Assembly (NCBI GenBank): GCA_949752735.1
Contig: OX457052.1
Span: forward strand, 32,112,483-32,176,482
DNA length: 64,000 bases
Source: Lumbricus terrestris
Taxonomy: Eukaryota; Annelida; Clitellata; Crassiclitellata; Lumbricidae
Direction: 5' to 3'
Numbering within the stretch: the stretch's first letter is position 1; every line of letters begins with the position of its first letter. The notes under the pieces are model-generated. The model had not been told where the DNA came from and ran no database searches. It saw nothing but the letters and a program-made list of their open reading frames with translations. The position numbers and the translations under genes are program-made. Below are positions 9,205-20,335 of the stretch, piece after piece.

Positions 9205-11556
9205 TCAGGCCTCGTCTTCATGGTGTGAGGCAAAAGTGGCTTTGAAAGCGACCAGGTTGTGGCGTTGAATACAAATGGACAGACGTTGAAAAAGGAAGAA
9301 GGCTTCACGTCTGTCACCACTGATAGAAGAGATAAGGCTGCCAATTTCATTTATGAAGTCTGAGGCCGACGGGTTGAGTGGGCCCAATGTCTCGATGGCC
9401 ACCGGCTGGAAGATGTGCGAAGTGGGCAGGCCTCCGTATTTTTGTTCTTTGCGGATGGCTGCCTGCACTGATGCAGGCCCAACCAAACCGTTCGGGTGGG
9501 TTATGTACGAGGCGGCACAAGTATGAACGATGGTGGCATCCCACGCCAAGTATTTCCCCCCTGACCAGGGTATGAGGGTTGCCCCGTCCGGCCTTTTTCC
9601 ATCGGATCTAAAGAGACCCGCCGGTTCCTTGATGCTTGGGATGTCAGCTCTGAGAAGGGCACGCCAAATGATGTCATTTATGGCGTGGTGACGAAGAGAG
9701 CGACCCATGGCTCTCCTACAGACGAAGCCATGATGGCCCTCGGGGCCAACTCCCTCGCCACATTGGCATGTGTGAGGACCACACAAGTCCAAACCCAACC
9801 TCAGGCCCACCGCCACCCGGACAGCCTCGTTATCCAGGACAAGGCCACAAGCGGCGATTGGAAGCGCGAACAGCCAGTCAGCTGAATGGAGACTGCCCGA
9901 CGCGTCCAGCCTGGCTCGGTTGACTAAACCGACGGCGCTCTGGCGGATTTCCGCCTTGTCCTTTTCAACTAGGGGCCTGTCCCAAAGGCTCTGTTTTCCG
10001 GGTGAGGGGTGCATTGACGCCGGCAAGGTGTCACAACGGGCTTCCAACAGATCCGACACGAACTGGTCAGGGGCTGCCACACCAGCCGCAAGGATGGCAG
10101 ATTGCAGGTCGAGAGTCGACGCGGCTGAAGCCAAAAAGGCGGAAGAAGCCAGCGAAACGACTCTACGGATGCCAAGTCCGCCATCTTTGATTGGTAGCGC
10201 GGCCTGCAGCCACTGGACATCATTGAGAGAGCAGTTAACAATGGTCTCAATGCCCGTCCTCATGAGCCCGTCCAAAATCACTAGGGCAGGGTGGTCAAAG
10301 CAGGGTGAACAACGAAGAAGGTAACTCACTTTTGAAGCGCCGAATGATGAACGCAGGAGGATCAAAGCGTTCTGAGAAGGCAAAAGACGCAGTCTTTCCA
10401 AAGCTCTCCTGAACATATCTCCGTGGCGTACCAGGGCATCGTCTAGCGCCTTCCCCCGAAACAGGGGGCCCCCCAATAAACCCAGAGCAGTCAACTCGAC
10501 CCTAGAGTAGCTCGACAAGGGAGGTGTTAGTTCCAATGTGGCGTCCGGGGAGAAAACTTCGCACTTGGCTGGGTTAAGGTGAAGGCCCAACTGTGGTCCC
10601 AATCCAACTACCAACTCCACGTCCCGTGCCACGGACTCCCTGTTGCCGCCGAGAGTCAAATCGTCCAGAAATCCAATTTTGAGATCAGACTCCAGCGATT
10701 CTAGCACCGGCTGCAATGGTAGACTAAAAAGGAGAGGGCCCAACGGGTCGCCCTGCTGGGGGCCAACCTGTGATGACAGAAACAGGTGACCAAACTTAAG
10801 GACAGATGGAGACGAATATGCCTGGTGGACAAATGGATAGATCTCTGGTATGATCTTGTAAACCGAATCCAACATGACGTCACGCCGTAAAGAGTTAAAT
10901 GCGTTGGTGAAGTTCAGCTTCACCAACACCTGATCGCTACGCATACTGCTGGTAAACCTTCGAGTAGCATGGACAGCGGCTTCACAGCCACCCGGGACGC
11001 CGATTCCAAGCTGCAGTGGCGCACAATAAGATGGAAGTTTCGAAATTGCATACTTAGTTGCACATTTGGCAGCTAGTCTTCGCCAAATGTAGCCAACTGC
11101 TATTGGTCTCAATCCCCCTGATTCTTTGTTGAGGGCGATCATATTACCCCCAAACAGAATTGGTCTAACACCAGGAGGGCATTCGCCGCGCAGCAGCAGA
11201 TTGATGAAATCCGATAGAGCCTCGATGAGGGGCTGCTGCATCCCGTTGTGTCCGATCAGGTCCAACAGATGGCCTGGTCTAAATCCATCCGGACCCCCTG
11301 CTGACCCCGTTGGAAAAGATCGGATTGCTTCTAGCACCTCTCCTGCAGTCACTTGCCATGTCACTACTGAAGCAGGGTCGGGAAGGCCCATAGGGGCTTC
11401 TGGGCATGGATCTGTGGGGTGTTTATCCTGCAATAGCCTGAGGTTCTCTTCACAGGGGATTGCTGGCTGGTCCCCCTCGCATAAGATGCGAACAGCGGCC
11501 CTAATGTTTCCGTCCTCTAACTTGGAATTGACGGCATCAAGCAATACATCTCTTTG

Positions 11557-11643
<87 letters not shown>

Positions 11644-11646
11644 GTT

Positions 11647-11693
<47 letters not shown>

Positions 11694-11781
11694 TATTTAT
11701 TAGCCTAATTAATTTAAATTCTTGTTGTTGTATGAAATACCAGCGCATTAATATATTGGCAAGTAGACTGTGTCCCCACAT
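9205..11781 (-). CDS. Non-LTR-type retrotransposon protein: reverse transcriptase with C-terminal zinc-knuckle and PD-(D/E)XK-like nuclease region
   Basis: An open frame of 858 codons. The first about 75 residues are poly-Asp and poly-Asn translated from microsatellites; recognisable protein starts near residue 76 (base about 11557), so the true 5' end is probably lost. RT motifs: M-I-A-L-N-K, R-P-I-A-V-G, motif A K-L-N-F-T-N-A-F (285-300), motif B G-P-Q-Q-G-D-P-L-G-P, motif C F-L-D-D (371-374). Then a C-x-C-x8-12-H-H-x3-C cluster (about 670-690) and R-P-D-G...W-D-A-T-I-V (Asp732, Asp748), as in R2/R4-type restriction-like endonucleases. The usual catalytic Asp of motif A is Asn290, so catalysis is doubtful although the frame is open. 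The element sits in (TTA)n on both sides. Clade assignment is inference. Confidence 0.82.
11558..11694. repeat. (ATT)n followed by (ATC)n microsatellite
   Basis: About 28 ATT units (11558-11642) then about 16 ATC units (11647-11694). They bound the 5' side of the RT gene and are read through as Asn and Asp runs. Confidence 0.9.
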
Positions 11782-11920
11782 GCCGAATTTGAATCTTGCG
11801 TCATTCGTCGTTACTTTGCTTTACGCAGTATTTTGATTTCAGTCCAAACTTTGAAAATTTTACTTTTCTAGGCAGCATAAACCTTCGAAGGTTCTGAACG
11901 TCATCATAAAGATTGGGCAA

Positions 11921-12298
11921 TCTATCGTTTTAGCGTCGGTAATTATTCGCCATTGCATGGGTTTTAGCGTTGGCCGAACACAAGTCGGGTTGAGGAAAAT
12001 AATCATTGATAAATAGAAGTCGGATTGATACAAATAAATTGTATGAAATAGAAGTGAGATCAATCAAAACAATCCTGCTGAAATTGAAGCTGGATTGAGG
12101 AACAATAATTTTGAATTAAATAAAAGTTATATTGATGAAAAGTATTTGCTAGCGAAATAGAAGCGGGATTGATCAGACTAATTCTTGCCTAAACAGAAGC
12201 TGGATCGATGAAAAGGATTCTCGCCAAACTAGAAGTTGGATTGATTAAAAATAACAATGCTGCAACTAGCGAATAATTACTGACGCTAAAAGGATAGA
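11921..12298. mobile_element. Minisatellite-bearing inverted-repeat element, best-preserved copy
   Basis: Left end TCTATCGTTTTAGCGTCGGT followed by AATTATTCGC, and right end GCGAATAATTACTGACGCTA followed by AAAGGATAGA: about 30 bp of inverted complement with three differences. The interior has some eight degenerate units of about 33 bases around AAGCTGGATTGATGAAAA. Relatives are in intron 3 of both genes; the same unit forms the centre of the foldback element at 1916-2671. No coding capacity. Confidence 0.6.
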
Positions 12299-13797
12299 TT
12301 AACAAAGATTGTCTCGATACCGATTCGTTCACCGATGACCTACACCGTTGTTCAAAAAGTAAGCCAAAGTGTTTTTGAAATATCTCCAACGCCTGATTAT
12401 TAATCATCCTAAATTTTTCAAAACATTTTGAGAATTGAACCAAGAATACGGTTCCAAAACATCATGTCATAAATTTGAATGGAGAGAAAGATATGAATCT
12501 TTCAACTTCATCTGCCGTAATTTCAGTTTACCAGCAATTTTATTTGGGGTTTTGTAACAAATTACTTAAAACATGATAAAAGTCTTCAATATTTTTGTGA
12601 AGAAACTTTAAGTAGTTATTGTCTGATCAATTATTTACAGAAAGATGTTTTAGACGAAAGGATTTAAATCTGGTCTGTTACGAGGCCTTACTGTGGGAGA
12701 AATGAAGTAGGCCTATGGTGACTCTCTTGTTATCATTTCGATGGTTTATCTGGCACTGTTCAGTTGAAAAAGCAAATAGCCTTTTGGGGCTATAGATTTC
12801 TGATAACAGGTGGAAGATGTTGTGACATCAGTACGTTGCGATAATATAGCCTACTCCGTTAATTTTTACTCCAGAATCACTGAAGACCAAAAAATGGGAA
12901 TGACCAAGCGTCGAAACCGCAGCGAAGACAATAACAGACTCGCTGAAAACTGAAATTTCGGGAGATGAAGTTGAAATAGTCATATCTCTCTCTCTCCACA
13001 ATAATCATCATCACACAGAAATGCAGACGGATGATGTCTTTTTTAGTGCAGGATGTTCGTGCAAGTAAACTAGTGTTGTTGGAAGGTTCTGAGATTGACA
13101 TAACTATGGGGTTTGGGTACAGGGGCGGAAACATATAGTTTCAAAGAGAGGCAAAATTTGTTTGATCTTGTGTAAGAAAACATTTTTCGTTGGTCTAACA
13201 GAAAGCAGCCAACTCGGAGGTGGCACAAAAGTCTAGCACTAGCTCTAGTTCGCGCAGACATGACTGTGCAACTCAGCTTTAAAGATTCATAATATTATCC
13301 TTAAGTTGTGTCGCGTCGATAATGGAGAGCGATGAAAGGAGATGGCGTGCGCGATACACGATTAAGACCAATGTCCCACCTGAGAGAAGGCCTACCTCGA
13401 ACCGCCAGATACATGCACACATGTATGGGCAGAATCGAATATATTCATTGTCAGTGTATACGTTGAATAGTCGCATGCAGTCGCATCTCGTCGTTCGTCT
13501 CAAAAGCCTTTTAGTTGACAATACTCGGGATGTTTCGTACAGTCAGTTCTATTCAACTGGCGCATTTGCTTTGGCGCCATTGTGTTTGCCAAGTTCGCAC
13601 ACTTATACGGTTCCTTTGTTTCAATGCAGATTGCGTAGCCTACTCACCGTCTTTCGCACACGCGCGCGCGCATACAAACACACTTTCTCATTTAAAGACA
13701 ACACACAGATTCATATAATATCGCAGCTATCATTGCCAGGTTTATTAGTTCACTATTGCTAAAATAGCGCTGACGAAGCTGCACTGCAACAAACGAC
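12299..13797. other. Upstream region of gene B
   Basis: No gene is recognised. A (CG/CA) alternating tract is at about 13664-13684 and a TATA-like CATATAATA at 13712-13720, about 80 bases before the gene B start codon. The promoter is not established. Confidence 0.3.
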
Positions 13798-14145
13798 ATG
13801 CAGGCCTTCACGAGCAATGGGCTTACGTGGAAAGCCAACCTATTCCTCTTGAGAATTTTGATCAATGTGGGAACCGCAAATTTTGCGAAAACGTTCGAAC
13901 ACACCCAAAATCTAAATGGAGCAGTGATGTGTGCATTAGACGAACCATCGATTGTGATTCCATTTGATCAGCTACCTGCTTTGCCATCTGGATCCTGTTC
14001 ACCTATTGGCGCTCTTTGTGCCTGGCAGTGTAATCTGGATCATGACTGCACGAATTTCAACTACAGAGAGGATGAGAGAAGATGCGAACTATTCCATTAC
14101 ACGCCTAACAACTGCTCTACATCATCAGAGTGTAATCACCTACAA
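13798..14145 (+). CDS. Gene B exon 1: signal peptide and PAN/Apple domain
   Basis: 116 codons, ending in C-N-H-L-Q before donor GTAAGT at 14146. Cysteines at C-S-P-I-G-A-L-C, C-N-L-D-H-D-C, R-R-C-E-L-F, N-N-C and E-C fit a PAN/Apple fold. Confidence 0.78.
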
Positions 14146-17100
14146 GTAAGTGCCATCGTAAACAGATCAGACATAGGCTTATGCACATTTCTGTTCACAT
14201 TAGTACCTTAATCTTGTGCCAAGTTATCGTAGGCTACTTGTAGCATAACCATGTGCGCATCAGTCACAGTTTTAAAATGCCTATATCTCTACAGCTGGTT
14301 TATCTTTCGTTAGCAAGCACATTCGCTCATTTTCGATAAGTTGCAGGCATATCCCGAGCAACGCTGCTAAACGTAGCTCTGTAAATCATTTATGTAGTTT
14401 TTGTATCTTTATTAAGTCAAGTAATAACCATAATTATAGCGATTTTAAACTATAGTTTGAAATTAATGAGTTGCAGGATCACATTGCACAATTGGTCTAA
14501 AATGCCTGGAGTAAATCGACCTAGGCATAATATTCGCCTCCACAAATCGTCCACGAGAGTATTCGTCTCGGGAATCTTGGACCTAGAAAACAAAGAACAA
14601 AAGACACATTTCCTGAGTTCAAGGCCGTAGGCAGGATTTGATTTCGGGGGTGTTTCTTCGGTTTCCCGAAAAATCTGATGACCTTTTTTTAGTCATCCGA
14701 CCGAAATCTTCAGAGAATGTCAGCAATGCATCCTATTTTTTCAAAGTTTTCATTTCGGGGGTGTTTCCATGGCTTTATTTCATGGTTTTTACATCATGTG
14801 CTAGTAAATGCCTTCTATTATGTTTTACTTATTCAATTTCGGGGGTGTTCAAACACCTAAAACATCCCCAAGCTACGGCCTTGCCTGAGTTGCAAAAGAC
14901 GTTTAGTTGGAATCTTTTGATGTAAACGACACTACTGTCTAAGTATTAACAGTGTTTGAAACATTGCAAATGTCTTCATTTCAGTTCACAGGAGATATCT
15001 TGCAGACACTCGATATTGTCACGATTCTTGGCATCGTTTTCACCTTGTTCGAAGTCGTCTAACACGTATTATATTTTCAAGCACTCTGGCCTCCTTTATC
15101 AAAGCAAAATGTCATGACTAAACGAGACTTTATGCTTTGGAAATATTCAATGAAATGTAAATGCTATTTGAGCAGCGGTGTCACGATATTCCTGAACGTG
15201 CTGATACCATGCTTCGATATTTCTGTTGGCTAGACAAATCACCGAATAATTATTTCAGTCTGACCCTTTTCCGATGCGTGTTTATCTGTTCATCCAGCGA
15301 ATTCGCTGCTTAGGGTATGACTTTTCTTGGAATGAGAATATTTTGGAAGCGAGACTTCCGAAGAAAAATGTGAGTTTTAAACATACACTAACCAAATATG
15401 ATATTATGGTTTGTTTTATTCTGCAACAGGTTATCGGTCTGAAAAGTTGTCGTCGTTTTGAAGGTAGGTTCAATAATACATTCAATAATGTTGACTATAA
15501 ACTGCATAATATTTTTTTCTATGTGCTGTGTGTTGAATCTTTTAAGCTAATGTTCATCTTAACTTTACTCGAATCACTTAAAATGATCAAAGCTGCACTC
15601 CAAGATGTATCCCGTAAAGATTTATTCTGTTGGCAATCACTATGATTGGAAAGTTCCCATCATCGACCACCGTGGCAATGGGATGCAGCTACTACAGAAA
15701 TGCAAGCTTTTTTAATTTTGGCGCCATAACGTAGTCAGGAAAACAACATCGGAGATGAAGAAAACAAAATCATTGATCGTTTTAAAATTGAAAGAAAAAA
15801 TATTATAAAAGCAATAAAACCAAATTAATTCAATTCCAATATTGCGGCTTTCTAGGATAAGCCATTCGTCCGCAAATGTCATTTGAGAAGCTATAGCTTA
15901 AGCTGGATCATAAGTCATGTTGTCGAAGACCCACAAAGAAGTCACATCTTAGAAATGGTTTTGTAGCTCAACAGACAACAGCTACTTGTATGCAGACCGT
16001 TGATGCGAATGGTTGCAGTCTACCGTTCCATTACTTATACAAAGAATACAACGAATGCATTAATGTAACTGGAATCGATATTCTTCAGTGTGCAACTCTC
16101 AATGGAACCCTAAACAAATGTTCATATCCGATGGGTAGGCAGCCAAACGTTGCGCTTGTCTAGTGAATAAGGCTACTATTCATCTATACGATACGGTAGG
16201 TTACTTGTGAATGTCATTATTTTTACTTGGAACAGGTAAATAGGCGAATCGCTCTGGGGCGCTCGGAATTCGACAAGGTTATAGGAAGCATTGCGTAGAC
16301 TATTGAAATCGTCAACGCACGTTTATATGTTGCACTAAACCAACAAATATTCAAAAGGCAAAATTGTCATTATATAGCGCTCTTTCAAGGATGCCCAATA
16401 TCCATTGCCCACTCAGATGTATTGGCCAATTCATCGTCTATCTTTGAAAACAAAGGACCAGGATCGAATGAGACGAAGTAGTCGGAGGCAAAACAGGTGC
16501 GAAGAATAGAACGATGGTTCATGACAAGGGCGGATACAGAAATTTTCGAAGGGGGGGCCAAAATTTTGGGTCTTGTTGGTGGGACCGGGGAAAAATTTCG
16601 TTGTGCCGCCGAAAAACTGATGACCTTTTTTTTAGTCATCGACCAATTTTCCAGGCAAAAGATACCATCTCAACCGCCGCTAAATCGACGGGGGGCACGC
16701 CCCGTACGATTTTTTAATAGGGGGGTCTGATGTCCTGTTTTTCTCTCCCACTACATTTATTTAATGGCTTCTTGAAACCAAATGGGGGCCACGTTCCATG
16801 CAATTTTTAAATGGGGGGGCCATGGCCGGATTGGCCCCCCTGGATCCGCCCTTGGTTCGTGTCCTCTTTTTCGTTTTGATGCGAAATCGATTTTTTTAAG
16901 CTCTGATGGAGTATGACCCCATCGTTAGCAGGCAGAGCACATACAAGTTGGCCCCCCAAAAGGTGTTTTGCTAATATCTTGACCAGGAGTACGATTTTTT
17001 AAGTCAAGTTCTACATGCTTAAAGGTAATAACATAACTATGCCTGCATGCTGCTTACCTACTACATCCTTAGTTCACCAAACTATTTGAAACAGAAAAAT

Positions 17101-20100
17101 TTGTGTCATTTGTAGTGAGTTCACCTACTTTTTGACGATCCCAAAACACAGCGCAACAAAAAGTAGCTATAAACGAGTTTATTAAGTCACATTTAAAATA
17201 ATAATAATGTTATCAGATCAATTGATAGGCCTATTGCTTATAATCATTACTATTATTGTTATTTCGAAAAGAAACATGTAGGCTACCAGTGTGGCTGCAC
17301 GTCACTGTGAGATGATAGGAAGATGGCTATCAAGTTGGTAAATAGGTAATCTATCAGATTATTAATTTTGTTGTTATAACAACAAAAGCGGAATTTTTCC
17401 AAAATTAAAATGCCGAAGGTGTCAATGACAGACAAAATGTTTATTCATACACTTCGTGAGCAAGGTCCTTGAGCTAAAGCTATAGTCGCCGCTTACTTTG
17501 ATAAGCAGTGAGTGCAGAGAAACTAAGAATTAAATTGAGAGTTAAGAAATATGCCGTTGATGAAAGTAGATCGACTCAGTGCTAATTTTGCTGGTTTCGT
17601 TGAGAAGAGGCAATGGAACCCAAATCGCCAGATTTTAAATCGATTGATTAAATATCAAGTGTGGAGAGCTATTAATTAAGATTGAGAAATACCACAATAT
17701 GCGGCCACAACCAAGAGCGATGAAAGAATTGATGGTTACATTGGAGGTGATGTGAGAAGAGAACACATCAAAAAGGCCATCAAGAACATTACAAAGACAC
17801 CCAGGACAAGTTCTGGCACTGGGAGTGAACACATTGAACATAAGTTGTAAAGGACTTCAAGTTTATGTGATAACAATTATTTTGAGATGTGACTTTAAAA
17901 AATCGTTTTTAGTTAGGCCTACTTTTTGTTGCGCCATGTTTTTGGATCGTCAAGAAACCGTTGTTGAAATGTTTCCGGTTAAATTTGACTGATGCGCGAA
18001 TACATGAATTCTATATAGGCTAAACTGGTCAAACTTGATATAAAAATTATTTCATTTTGGCAAGATATTGTGGGTGTTTTATTGGCCAGCAATATATATT
18101 TTTGCTACGATGCAGTCCAGGCATGTACAGAACTGGTTACACTTCGACTTGCAATGAAATTTCAAAAGCGCTGTAGATTATGCAGTTTCCTCCATGAAAA
18201 TTCAATGAAAGGCACATTGAATGAAAGATCTATAACGACGTTATTTGTGATTACTATTCAATACAGGATTCATCGCAAAACAAGACGTTACCATTGTGAG
18301 AATGGGAACATCGCTTGTTCCTTTGCCGTGCATTAACAACTGGATCATCGTGATGAACCGTTTCGATGGATCAGTGGATTTCTATCGTTCATGGGAAGAA
18401 TACAAGATGGGATTCGGTGACATCCTAACATCAGAGTTCTGGATTGGAAACGAAAACATTCATCTCTACACCAGTCAACCTGGAGCTTCATACAGATTTC
18501 GTGTTGAAGTAAGACACGCGAATTGTTGGTCAACTGAAGTATTAATTGGTTATTCAAGTGAATTGTTTTAAATTCACCTCAACAAGCAAAATTCTAGTAT
18601 TAATTGGCTATTCAAGTGAATTGTTTTAAATTCACCTCAACAAGCAAAATTCTAGTAGACTATAGGCACTAGGCCTCTATTATACTGATTTGTTATTTCT
18701 TTTACAAAGACAAACGAAATAATCGCCTACCAGTATCATAATTATTTGCAAAATATATCCTGTTTAAATTACTTGCTTCTCTTTCAGTGCTATTCAGTCC
18801 TAGATGGTTAGTAATCGGCTTCTTCAAAATCGATTTCTTTTTCTCTGGGGTCAATTAAACTTCTACACAAATATGAATGGTTATAATTTGGAAATCAGTT
18901 CTCTGGTAGCACTTATCGTTTGACGCTGTTTCTTCGGACAGAATATTTTGGTTGTCTACCGTTGGAATGTTCTAAGTTACTCACCATTGCATGGGGTATT
19001 ATCGTTGGTCGCATATAAGTTGGATTGATTTAAAAAAAATTCTTGCTAGATTGTAGTCAGGTTAATGAAAATAGATTTTGCTTAAATGAAAGTGGGATTG
19101 TTGAAGAGATTCTTGCCTAAATTGAAGCTGGATTGATGACAATTATAACTGTCATTAAATTTTAAGTAGCAAACTGGATCTACGCAAAAAAAGCTGTTGC
19201 TCAAATAGAAGCTGGATCGATTAAAGGAATTCTTAATGGCAGCTGGAATGATTAAAATGATTCCAAACTTGAAGTTGTATTGATGAAAACTAAAAATGCT
19301 GCATTGTGCGAATAACGCTAAAACGATATTTTACGAAATATTAATTCCATTAAGTCCTTGTGGCAGGTTAGAGCCATATGCATATGTGTAGCCTACATGC
19401 GGTTTGGGATTTCTTCGTGTCTGTCTAAAAGATATTCGATCTAGCAACTCGTGAAGTCTTTAGGCTTAATGTAGTTCAGATTTAAATTGTGACTTGCTAT
19501 TTCTACTTCCTTATTCCCGCAAAGTTATTTCTGGTTTAATCGGCCAATTTAGACAAAGTAGGCTACTCTAACTGATAATGACAATTAATTTTGATTTCAC
19601 TTTAAACTTACCCCAACTTGTGCATAGCGACAACAGAGCAATAATTATTATGGGTGTCACTGCATGGATTGGAGTAAATTATTTCTATTCTCGAGCTGGG
19701 TCTTCTTCCAATTATACATCTTTGTTCTGATAAATATATACATATATTTATATATGTATATATTTACACACACATATATATATATACATGTATTTATATA
19801 TATACATGTATATATTTATAGTTTCAAGGTTATACCAGTGGCAAATGGTTCTTTGCTGAATACGATACATTTTCGGTCGATTCGGAAGCCAACGATTACG
19901 CAATTCACTTGTCTGGATACGTTGGGAACGGTGGAGACTCGCTCACCAATACTACTGTACTATCTAAATGGAATCATAATGGAATGAAGTTCAGCACATC
20001 TGATGTCGACCACGATTTTTATACTGCTGCAAACTGCGCCTCTCAGTACTCCTGCGGATGGTGGTTCAATCACTGCTGGTGGGCCTGCCTCACTTGTGTC

Positions 20101-20199
20101 TACGATACAACGGACTTTTCATGGTATACCCTGAACGATTATCAGTACGAGAACCATGGAAAGTTACGAGCAGTCAAAATGATGATCAGAAGCAACTGA
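13798..20199 (+). CDS. Gene B: secreted PAN/Apple + FN2-like + fibrinogen-C protein, complete
   Basis: Four exons: 13798-14145, 15975-16134, 18267-18508, 19822-20199, with GT/AG borders and phases 0, 1, 0. They total 1128 bases including the stop, about 375 residues. ATG 13798 is chosen because it precedes a hydrophobic stretch (N-L-F-L-L-R-I-L-I-N-V-G) ending near A-N-F-A, a plausible signal peptide. The order then is PAN/Apple, FN2-like, FReD. The FReD keeps R-F-D-G-S-V-D-F-Y-R-S-W, E-F-W-I-G-N-E, the S-D-V-D-H-D calcium-loop pattern and G-W-W-F-N-H-C; about 205 residues, close to the family norm but with an altered N-terminal edge. Likely a soluble lectin of innate immunity or adhesion (inferred). 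Its introns contain a mariner relic, two hAT-like MITEs and a minisatellite element. Confidence 0.8.
14620..14883. mobile_element. hAT-like MITE in gene B intron 1
   Basis: 264 bp, ends CAAGGCCGTAG and CTACGGCCTTG (perfect inverted repeats), flanked by an exact 8-bp duplication CCTGAGTT (14612-14619, 14884-14891). The empty site survives in gene A intron 1 as CCTAAGTT at 639-646. Contains three copies of ATTTCGGGGGTGTT. Confidence 0.88.
15975..16134 (+). CDS. Gene B exon 2: fibronectin-II-like module
   Basis: 160 bases, acceptor CAACAG, donor GTAGGC. Encodes T-T-C-M-Q-T-V-D-A-N-G-C-S-L-P-F-H-Y, then E-Y-N-E-C-I-N-V-T-G and C-A-T-L-N-G. Same borders and phases as gene A exon 2. Confidence 0.7.
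16525..16854 (+). mobile_element. hAT-like MITE family 'GGGCGGATCCAG', copy 1
   Basis: 330 bp with ends CAAGGGCGGATACAG and CTGGATCCGCCCTTG, flanked by GTTCATGA (16517-16524) and GTTCGTGT (16855-16862; 6 of 8 identical). An internal GATGACCTTTTTTTTAGTCA motif is shared with the copies at 21509-21840 and 27037-27359. Confidence 0.82.
17134..17952 (+). mobile_element. Mariner-like relic in gene B intron 2
   Basis: Left end GACGATCCCAAAACACAGCG; right end is the complement, finishing GCGCCATGTTTTTGGATCGT. The interior at 17610-17850 aligns with the transposase remains of the gene A copy (ATATCAAGTGTGGAGAGCTA and GAACACATTGAACATAAGTT) but is broken by stops. Shared position shows insertion before duplication of the genes. 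Confidence 0.7.
18267..18508 (+). CDS. Gene B exon 3: N-terminal half of the FReD
   Basis: 242 bases, acceptor ATACAG, donor GTAAGA. Encodes N-N-W-I-I-V-M-N-R-F-D-G-S-V-D-F-Y-R-S-W and G-F-G-D-I-L-T-S-E-F-W-I-G-N-E-N-I-H-L. Confidence 0.85.
18539..18654. repeat. Direct duplication of 58 bp in gene B intron 3
   Basis: 18539-18596 and 18597-18654 are almost identical (one difference in ATTGGTTATT / ATTGGCTATT). Gene A has only one copy here, so the duplication is recent. Confidence 0.85.
18955..19327. mobile_element. Minisatellite-bearing element (intron 3, gene B)
   Basis: Counterpart of the element at 4836-5212: starts TCTACCGTTGGAATGTTCTA and ends GCGAATAACGCTAAAACGAT, with internal units around GAAGCTGGATTGATGA. 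Termini are decayed. Confidence 0.45.
19725..19820. repeat. TA-rich microsatellite abutting the exon 4 acceptor of gene B
   Basis: An ATATAC/TATATT tract runs right up to the acceptor TATAG at 19821 and replaces the sequence seen in gene A (ATCATTGCAAATAG). The tract is part of the intron and could affect branch-point and acceptor use. Confidence 0.7.
19822..20199 (+). CDS. Gene B exon 4: C-terminal half of the FReD
   Basis: 125 codons plus TGA 20197-20199. Begins F-Q-G-Y-T-S-G-K-W-F-F-A-E-Y-D; has the calcium-loop S-D-V-D-H-D, N-C-A and G-W-W-F-N-H-C-W-W-A-C, ending K-M-M-I-R-S-N. Confidence 0.85.
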   Translation, partial: FQGYTSGKWFFAEYDTFSVDSEANDYAIHLSGYVGNGGDSLTNTTVLSKWNHNGMKFSTSDVDHDFYTAANCASQYSCGWWFNHCWWACLTCVYDTTDFSWYTLNDYQYENHGKLRAVKMMIRSN

Positions 20200-20335
20200 G
20201 TCTCAGATAACGTCAGTGTGATCAAGACTTGTGGATCACTTTAACACCGTCAGATTGGAAACGAGAAATATAAGAAACTATATTTTAAAAAATGCAATGG
20301 TTGTGCATGTAGCTGACTCTTTTATAGTGTGCATT

